Shown in pieces: positions 12,976 to 17,988 of a stretch of 17,988 nucleotides of DNA. How positions within the stretch are numbered: position 1 is the first letter of the stretch; each line of letters begins with the position of its first letter. The notes below the pieces were generated by a model that had not been told where the DNA came from, made no database searches, and was given only the letters and a program-made list of their open reading frames with translations. The position numbers and the translations under genes are program-made. This DNA is from JAAYYF01 sp040255585 (GTDB lineage Bacteria; Deinococcota; Deinococci; Deinococcales; Trueperaceae): contig JBDZVI010000062.1 of assembly GCA_040255585.1 (NCBI GenBank), forward strand, positions 1 through 17,988, read 5' to 3'.

Positions 12976-15387
12976 ATGGTCGCGTTCGCCCTCGCGCTCG
13001 CTCTGGCCTTCCTGCCGTTCTTCGGCAGCGCGGCTTCGGCGCAGGGTCCGCTCGCGTCCTCGACCGATCAGGTCAGCGTCTCGTCGGCGTCGTTGGCCGA
13101 GGCCGTTCGGTCATCGTTGGCGTCTGCCCAGCTGTACTCCGGCTTCGCGCCGAACAGGGCGGCGGAAGCGTTGGCCAGGGCCGAGACCGCGTGGGCTGAA
13201 CTCCGCGGGAGGTTCGTGTCGGCGACCGGGCTCCGGGAGGCGGGAGCGAGCCAGGCGCCCGGTCAGGCGGATGAGCACTCGACCGCCGCGGAGTCGGTGG
13301 CTCGGGTCGACGCCGCCTTCGTGTCGGCGCGGGCTGCCCTCGACCTGCCGGACGCCGAGCGCGGGCCTGCTCTCGCCGCCGCACGCGGCGCCCTCTGGAC
13401 GGCCCTGTTGCGCGGGAGCATGTACGCCACGCTCGCAGCCCTCGACGCCGGCCAACCCGAACCCGCTCTAGCCCTTCTCGGCGCGCGCGAGTACCGGCGC
13501 GCCACCACGGTCACCACGCCGGGCACGGAGGCTACCTCGGCGCTCCTAGCGCTGCAACGCGGCGAGATGGCCGCTGCCGACGCGCGCACGGCCGTCTCGG
13601 CCGACCTTCTTGACGCTTACCAGGCGCGACTGCTCGCCACCATCGACGACCTGGCGGTCGCGCGTGGGGCGGACCAGCCGGTGAGGGTGGCCGAGTTGCG
13701 TTCCCTCGCCGTCGGCTACTTCGAGCTCCTCGCCCCCGCTTATGCCGAGCAGCGCGGCGCCGAGGCCCTGGCCACGGCACGCGAGCACCTCGCGTCGGGC
13801 GATCCGGTCGAGATGGTCATGGCGCTCGACGGCTTCAGGGCCGCGCCACTGAGCCCCAAGAGCCGCGACCGCCTCGCCGCGCAACTCTTCCGTTACCTCC
13901 CTCTGATAGCGACAGAGTACGGTCGTGGCGTGGCGGGCACCGACGGCGAGGTGCGCGTGACGAACGAGATCGAGATAACGGAGGCCAAGGCCTTCTACCA
14001 GGGGGCCCTTGGCAACTACCGCGACCTCGAGCCCCTCGTCTTCGAGCTGGACGCCGGAGCCGTGCCTCGGCTCAGGGCGGGGTTCGAGGGCCTGGCGACC
14101 GCGCTGGCGGCGGCCGGTGGTCAGGGCGCGCCAGGTGCGCCTGGCGGGTCGGACGCGGGGCTCCTCAGCGCGAAGGCCATGCAGAAGGCGGTCAACGACC
14201 TAGTGTCGAGCCTTACCACCGTCGTGCCCGCCGACTGGCGACGCGGAGACGCGTCCGGCGACCTCGAGGTCATAGCCGAGCAGCTCAAGGTCCTCGCCCA
14301 GGCTGTCGCTGCGGGGCGCTACGACCTCGCGGAGTCGACCCGGCTCGACGCCTACGCCGTCCTCGAGAGTGGTCCGGAGGCCCGGCTGCGCGTCTTTCAG
14401 CCCGAACTGTCGAACCGCCTCGAGCAGCTCTTCTGGCACGGCGCCGAACCGCCCGGTCTCGCGCGCCTGATCCGCGACCAGGCCTCGGAGGCCGCGGTCC
14501 TCGCCACCATCGGCGAGCTGAACGCCGGCCTCCGTGAGGCGAACGCCTTCCTGGGCACGGCCGCCTCGCCCGCCGCCGTGGCGGCCAACGCCGCGATCAT
14601 CGTCTTCCGCGAAGGGCTCGAGGCGGTGCTGATCCTCGCGGCGCTGCTCGGCTCGCTCAAGAAGCCCGAAGTGCGGCGCTTCCGCAGGCCGCTCTGGATC
14701 GGGGCGATCGCCGCGCTCGCCGCCACGGTGGTGACGTGGTTCGCTCTGCGCGGCGTCCTCACGGAGTTCGCCCGTTACGGGGAGAAGCTCGAGGCCGTCG
14801 TGTCGGTCATCGCGCTGCTCGTGCTCCTGCTGATCATGAACTGGTTCTTCCACCAGGTGTACTGGACGGACCATCTCGCCAACTTCCATAAGCGCAAGGC
14901 CGGCCTGCTCGGCTCGAGCCAGTACCTCGGGTTGGCCCTCCTTGGGCTCAGCGCCATCTACCGCGAGGGGTTCGAGGTCGTGCTGTTCCTCCAGTCACTC
15001 GTGCTCCAGAGCGGCGCGGTCCCCGTCTTGAACGGCACGGCCATCGGCTTCGCCGCGACGATCGCCGTCGGGCTGGTCATCTTCCTGCTACAACGCAAGC
15101 TGCCGTACAAGAAGATGCTCATCGTTACGGGCATGCTCGTCTGTCTGGTGCTCGTCTTCATGGCGGGCAACACGGTGCACGTCCTGCAACTCGTCGGGTG
15201 GATGCCCGTCCATACGCTGCCGCTACGGTTCCCGACGTGGGCCGGCGTGTGGCTAGGGACGTTCCCTACGGTCGAGGGCCTGCTCGCTCAGGTCATGGCC
15301 GTCGCGCTCGTGGTGGGCAGCTACTTCCTCGCCGAGCGCTCCAAGGTGCGCACGCGCCAGGTGGCGCGCTCGGCGAGGGCGGCCTAG
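12976..15387 (+). CDS. FTR1/EfeU-type iron permease with large periplasmic N-terminal region
   Basis: This 803-aa protein starts with a Sec signal peptide ending ASAQG. Residues about 25-530 are a soluble, helix-rich Ala/Glu domain facing the periplasm. The last 270 residues are the FTR1 permease, with about seven membrane segments and two iron-ligand motifs: REGLE at 545-549 (IIVFREGLEAVLI) and REGFE at 663-667 (YREGFEVVLFLQ). FTR1 proteins take up Fe3+ made by local oxidation of Fe2+. The long N-terminus resembles the extended bacterial FTR1 proteins rather than the short EfeU of E. coli. It lies 11 bp after the secreted partner gene and almost certainly shares its transcript. No EfeB-like peroxidase gene is in the window, so the oxidation step must be done elsewhere or by the N-terminal domain. 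Confidence 0.93.
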   Translation: MVAFALALALAFLPFFGSAASAQGPLASSTDQVSVSSASLAEAVRSSLASAQLYSGFAPNRAAEALARAETAWAELRGRFVSATGLREAGASQAPGQADEHSTAAESVARVDAAFVSARAALDLPDAERGPALAAARGALWTALLRGSMYATLAALDAGQPEPALALLGAREYRRATTVTTPGTEATSALLALQRGEMAAADARTAVSADLLDAYQARLLATIDDLAVARGADQPVRVAELRSLAVGYFELLAPAYAEQRGAEALATAREHLASGDPVEMVMALDGFRAAPLSPKSRDRLAAQLFRYLPLIATEYGRGVAGTDGEVRVTNEIEITEAKAFYQGALGNYRDLEPLVFELDAGAVPRLRAGFEGLATALAAAGGQGAPGAPGGSDAGLLSAKAMQKAVNDLVSSLTTVVPADWRRGDASGDLEVIAEQLKVLAQAVAAGRYDLAESTRLDAYAVLESGPEARLRVFQPELSNRLEQLFWHGAEPPGLARLIRDQASEAAVLATIGELNAGLREANAFLGTAASPAAVAANAAIIVFREGLEAVLILAALLGSLKKPEVRRFRRPLWIGAIAALAATVVTWFALRGVLTEFARYGEKLEAVVSVIALLVLLLIMNWFFHQVYWTDHLANFHKRKAGLLGSSQYLGLALLGLSAIYREGFEVVLFLQSLVLQSGAVPVLNGTAIGFAATIAVGLVIFLLQRKLPYKKMLIVTGMLVCLVLVFMAGNTVHVLQLVGWMPVHTLPLRFPTWAGVWLGTFPTVEGLLAQVMAVALVVGSYFLAERSKVRTRQVARSARAA

Positions 15388-15389
15388 CC

Positions 15390-15403
15390 GGCGAACCGTC
15401 GCC
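15390..15403. terminator. Small hairpin between the convergent FTR1 and RIO kinase genes
   Basis: GGCGA (15390-15394), a 4-nt loop and TCGCC (15399-15403) form a 5-bp stem in the 31-nt gap between two converging stops. It is short and without U-runs; a shared terminator is possible. Confidence 0.25.
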
Positions 15404-15418
15404 AGCCACGTCTCACTA

Positions 15419-16336
15419 TCACGAGTCCTTGGCGACCGCCGCGAACACGGTCCGTCGCAGCTCGGCCTCGTCGGCGTTAACGCGCAACCTGCGGAACGAC
15501 GTGACGAGGGAGGCGACGTCGCGCGCCAACAGTTCATGGGCCGTGCGGCCGTTGCGGAGCTCCAGCATCTGCGGCACGTCGATCAGGACCACCTTGCCGC
15601 CGTGCCAGAGGAGGTTGTACGTCGAGAAGTCTCCATGCACGAGACCGAGCTCCGTGAGACGGACGAGTATCGAGACGCTCTGGGCGTAAGCCGATTGTGC
15701 CTCGGCCGTGGTCAGGCGGACGTCGGAGAGGCGTGGCGCCGGGACGTCACCCTCCCCGATGAACTCCATGAGCACGACCGCGCCTGCCGAGCTGATGGCC
15801 GTCGCCTCCGGCCCAACGGCCGGCCGCGGCACGGGTAGCCCGGCTCTGTGGAGGTGCCAGAGGTACATGTACTCCCTGCCGACCCAGAAGGCGGCCCGAG
15901 CCGCCTGGCCGGCCCTCGTCCGGTGTTTCATCGCCTTGGCGATGCGCACGTCCGTGATGGTGATGCCTGCCCAGTACGCGGAGTCGTCGCGGAACGAGCG
16001 CGCGTCCATGTCGGCGTATACCTTGGCCGCGAAGAGCTCGTCCTCGAGGCCCACCAGGTAGACGGTCGCCTCCTTCCCGCCCTTGACCTGGCCGATCAGC
16101 CTGTCGAAGTAACCGCGCGCGTAGAGCCGCTGCATGTCGGCGTCCGCGAACTCCGTCTCGGTATCCGCCGTCTCCCGGTCCGCCTCCGTCAACACCAGGT
16201 CCGCGGCCCTACGCTTGGCGCTCGGCTTCCTGCGGTCACGCTTGCGCCGACCCGCTGCGTACTCGCTATCGCTCATCCCGCTTCTGAAACCGAACGACTC
16301 CAGGCCGTCGGTCCTGTCGTCTAGCTTGCTACTCAA
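15419..16336 (-). CDS. RIO-type serine kinase
   Basis: This cytoplasmic protein (305 aa from the TTG at 16336) has the RIO kinase fold. The ATP loop is GGKEATVYLV, followed by the lysine of FAAKVYA (K105), the catalytic loop LVHGDFSTYNLLW (D236, N241) and the metal-binding Asp of LIDVPQ (D253). RIO kinases lack the usual substrate-binding region of eukaryotic kinases and are best known from ribosome maturation; the role of bacterial members is less clear. The N-terminus is basic (AAGRRKRDRRKPSAKRR), suggesting contact with nucleic acid. The TTG start is chosen because GGAGG sits 6 nt before it; an upstream ATG at 16363 has no such site and would add nine residues. It points toward FTR1 and shares no operon with its neighbours. 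Confidence 0.9.
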   Translation of the reverse strand: MSSKLDDRTDGLESFGFRSGMSDSEYAAGRRKRDRRKPSAKRRAADLVLTEADRETADTETEFADADMQRLYARGYFDRLIGQVKGGKEATVYLVGLEDELFAAKVYADMDARSFRDDSAYWAGITITDVRIAKAMKHRTRAGQAARAAFWVGREYMYLWHLHRAGLPVPRPAVGPEATAISSAGAVVLMEFIGEGDVPAPRLSDVRLTTAEAQSAYAQSVSILVRLTELGLVHGDFSTYNLLWHGGKVVLIDVPQMLELRNGRTAHELLARDVASLVTSFRRLRVNADEAELRRTVFAAVAKDS

Positions 16337-16342
16337 GCTCTT

Positions 16343-16347
16343 CCTCC
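16343..16347 (-). promoter_or_regulatory. Shine-Dalgarno GGAGG that decides the RIO kinase start
   Basis: On the minus strand GGAGG is followed by 6 nt and TTG (16336-16334). If the ATG at 16363 were the start, this sequence would encode part of an Arg-Arg-Lys run using the codons CGG and AGG. Confidence 0.5.
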
Positions 16348-16459
16348 GGAGTCGCGCCACCATGGCGCCACGGGGCGATCCTGCTCGTGGTGGCCGCGAA
16401 CGCTCCAGTCCGAGCCGCCCTACCGGAGACGTTCCGACATGGCGCCCACCTGGCGCTTC

Positions 16460-16488
16460 GCTATAGCTTGCTTGTTCGGAAGGTTCAG
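16460..16488 (-). promoter_or_regulatory. Possible promoter for the RIO kinase gene
   Basis: On the minus strand CTGAAC (16488-16483), 17 nt, then TATAGC (16465-16460). The -10 matches four of six consensus bases, the -35 three. It would give a leader of about 100 nt. Confidence 0.3.
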
Positions 16489-16759
16489 CCCATCGCCTTA
16501 AAGCTGCACGCCCGGCAAGCGTTGCTCGCGGCCCTGCCGCCGACTTACGGTCACAAAGACATCGTCACGAGCCATCGAACACCGCCTTCCGTCGCCACTT
16601 GCCGTTCCCACCGCACACGTCGTCGTGCCAGATCCGAGAGAACGGCCTTCGGGCTACGTGGCGAGTATGTGCCGGGCGGAGGCCGCTGTCAAGCGCCTTA
16701 CTTCCAGCGCGTCGGCACGAGCGCGCCTCGCAACCGGTGTCCCGCTCCGCACCGCACCT

Positions 16760-16789
16760 TTGAAAACACGTTTGCAAAGCCCTTAGTAT
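16760..16789 (+). promoter_or_regulatory. Promoter before the 28-codon ORF and membrane protein gene
   Basis: TTGAAA (16760-16765), 18 nt, then TAGTAT (16784-16789). The ATG at 16795 begins 5 nt after the -10, again a leaderless layout. TTTGAAAA (16759) and TTTGCAAA (16771), 12 bp apart, form a direct repeat inside the promoter that could bind a regulator. Confidence 0.6.
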
Positions 16790-16794
16790 AAGCC

Positions 16795-16881
16795 ATGTCT
16801 CGTCGCGCCCCGCCGCACCAGACCTTTCGCGCCCTTGGCGTCGCCGGCGAGGTCTTCGCGTTCCAGCCGGTCCAGGACTGA
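16795..16881 (+). CDS. 28-codon leader ORF, overlapping the next start
   Basis: ATG at 16795 opens a 28-codon frame (starting MSRRAPPHQTFRALG) that ends in TGA at 16879-16881. The next gene's ATG uses the last base of that stop, in the arrangement TGATG. The in-frame codon two before the ATG is a stop, so it is not the end of a longer gene. The promoter places the transcript start at about its ATG, so ribosomes would enter here and re-initiate at the next gene. It could be a coupling leader peptide or a small protein; no homologue is recognised. Confidence 0.5.
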   Translation: MSRRAPPHQTFRALGVAGEVFAFQPVQD

Positions 16882-17988
16882 TGCGCCGCACCCTAGAGCG
16901 CGCGCGGGCACGCCTGGCGCTCGCGGCGCTGCTCCGCTCCGCCACGTGGGCGATCGTGGCCGCGGCGGTGCTGGGCGCGGCGCTGGTCGCCGGCGTTCGG
17001 CTCGGCGCCCTGCCGTTCCCTGCGGACGGGCGCTTGTTCGGTCTGCCGGCTGCCGTTTGGGCGATCGGCGGCGCCCTCGTCGCCGGCATATGCGTGGTCG
17101 TGGCCGCATGGCGCCGCACGCCCGGCATCGCCCGGACGGCGCGCGTCGTGGAGAGCCACTTCGGCCTCTCGGAGCGGCTCAGCACGAGCCTCGAGCTGGG
17201 GGAACGGGACGACGCCGTCGCCGAGGCCCTGCGCGTCGACGCGGAGCTGCATGCGCGCGCGCTTGACTTGAGAGGCTTCGCCGCTCCCCGGATCTCGCGG
17301 GTCCAAGGCTGGTCGAGCGTGGCCGGCCTGACGCTCCTCGCCGTCGCCTGCCTCGCTCCACTGCCGCGCGGTGGCGCGGCTATCGAGGCTGGGGGCGCCC
17401 CGGCGCCGACCGCCAACGCCGCGGATCGGGGCGTCGTCGACCCCACGCGGCTCCCGATCATCGGGGACCTTCCGACGATGACCGTTCCCGAGGCCCGGGC
17501 GAGCGCCGGAGGGCCGCGCGCCGACGACCGAGCGGCGACTCCTGACGTCATGACCCAGGGTGACGCCGGAACCACGGGCGCGCCCCGTCAGACCGCCGCC
17601 CTCGGCCAGCTCGCCCAGACCGTGCCAGGGGACGCTCAGGCGAGCGTCGTCGAGCGTCAGCGGGACGACGCGAGCGACATGTTGCGCGCGTCGGCCGAGG
17701 CGGCTGGGCGCCAGCAACCACCGGTGGCCGGCGCGGAACCCCTCGCGCCGTCGCTTCGCAACGACGGGAGCACGAACCCGACGTACGGCCCCGCCTCCAC
17801 GCGTGACCAGGAGCTCAGGGACTACGCCCGCCGGCGCGAGTCGGCGGCCGCGCCGGGGGGCGGTGGCGGCGAGCCGGTGGCGCTCGCCGACGCGGCCGTG
17901 GCGGGTAACGCCACGGCCGGCTACGAGGACGGCGGGGGAGGAGCACTGCCCGTTCCCCCAGAGCCTTCCAGCGACTTGGACATACCGG
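16881..17988 (+). CDS. Multi-pass membrane protein, DUF4175-like, cut by the right edge
   Basis: The frame is open from the ATG at 16881 to the window end, 369 codons without a stop, and continues beyond. Two membrane segments (about 22-40 and 58-77) are followed by a cytoplasmic stretch with IARTARVVESHFGLSERLST at about 83-102, then a third membrane segment (about 144-160). After that comes a long Pro/Gly/Ala-rich, low-complexity region, presumably outside the membrane. The short-loop TM pair followed by a drLST-like motif resembles DUF4175-type proteins, often encoded near MoxR ATPase and DUF58/VWA genes; this is recollection of family features and should be tested. The low-complexity tail has acidic and basic patches but no recognised domain. 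Translation is probably coupled to the 28-codon ORF through the TGATG overlap. Confidence 0.8.
   Translation, partial: MRRTLERARARLALAALLRSATWAIVAAAVLGAALVAGVRLGALPFPADGRLFGLPAAVWAIGGALVAGICVVVAAWRRTPGIARTARVVESHFGLSERLSTSLELGERDDAVAEALRVDAELHARALDLRGFAAPRISRVQGWSSVAGLTLLAVACLAPLPRGGAAIEAGGAPAPTANAADRGVVDPTRLPIIGDLPTMTVPEARASAGGPRADDRAATPDVMTQGDAGTTGAPRQTAALGQLAQTVPGDAQASVVERQRDDASDMLRASAEAAGRQQPPVAGAEPLAPSLRNDGSTNPTYGPASTRDQELRDYARRRESAAAPGGGGGEPVALADAAVAGNATAGYEDGGGGALPVPPEPSSDLDIP

Larger units (their letters stand above)
16364..16794. other. Non-coding region between divergent RIO kinase and membrane protein genes
   Basis: About 430 bp with lower GC than the surrounding genes in places. 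A 134-codon open frame on the plus strand (16387-16791) has no coding character that I can see and is Arg/His/Ser-rich in the way of random GC-rich frames. The region holds one candidate promoter for each neighbour; nothing else was recognised. Confidence 0.6.

Noticed and set aside
16387..16791. 134-codon open frame on the plus strand in the intergenic region
   Set aside because: No signal, domain or ribosome binding site, and it runs through the candidate promoters of both flanking genes.

Overview
The window is high-GC bacterial DNA with densely packed genes on both strands. Several features suggest a member of the Deinococcota, perhaps Truepera-like, though this is inference without a database search. 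There is an outer-membrane-style lipoprotein that combines a lipobox, a long coiled coil and a C-terminal LysM domain. At least four genes have a TANNNT -10 element only 5-9 nt before the start codon, the layout of leaderless promoters that is common in Deinococcus. No tRNA, rRNA, insertion sequence, integrase or CRISPR array was seen.

Layout. Positions 1-1010 (minus) hold a secreted PQQ-type beta-propeller gene broken by two frameshifts. It ends beside a 29-bp perfect inverted repeat at the window edge, so the edge may be unreliable sequence. Divergent from it is an M14 zinc peptidase (1039-2886), then a secreted protein built from two similar halves (3070-3930). Positions 4018-8309 carry what looks like a three-gene operon: a MerR-type regulator with its own dyad operator, a von Willebrand A-macro domain fusion, and a dual-specificity phosphatase-ADP-ribosylglycohydrolase fusion whose start overlaps the stop of the preceding gene. 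This is the most interesting locus. Next are a lipoprotein with coiled coil and LysM (8444-9865) and a DUF488 protein (9946-10488).

Positions 10613-15387 form an iron-acquisition region. It has a siderophore-interacting FAD reductase, a secreted protein with an EF-hand-like loop that I infer to be a periplasmic partner of the permease, and an FTR1/EfeU-type iron permease with a large periplasmic N-terminus. A good sigma70-type promoter and a tandem/inverted repeat lie between the reductase and the two-gene permease operon. A RIO-type kinase follows on the minus strand (15419-16336). After about 450 bp of non-coding DNA, a promoter drives a 28-codon ORF that overlaps a large membrane-protein gene running off the right edge (16881-17988+).

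How the genes work together. The MerR/VWA-macro/phosphatase-ARH operon brings together two different ADP-ribose-handling domains, a Cys-phosphatase and a MIDAS-type VWA scaffold under one regulator. That suggests a system that senses or removes ADP-ribose or phospho-ADP-ribose modifications. The iron region pairs cytoplasmic release of iron from siderophores with siderophore-independent permease uptake.
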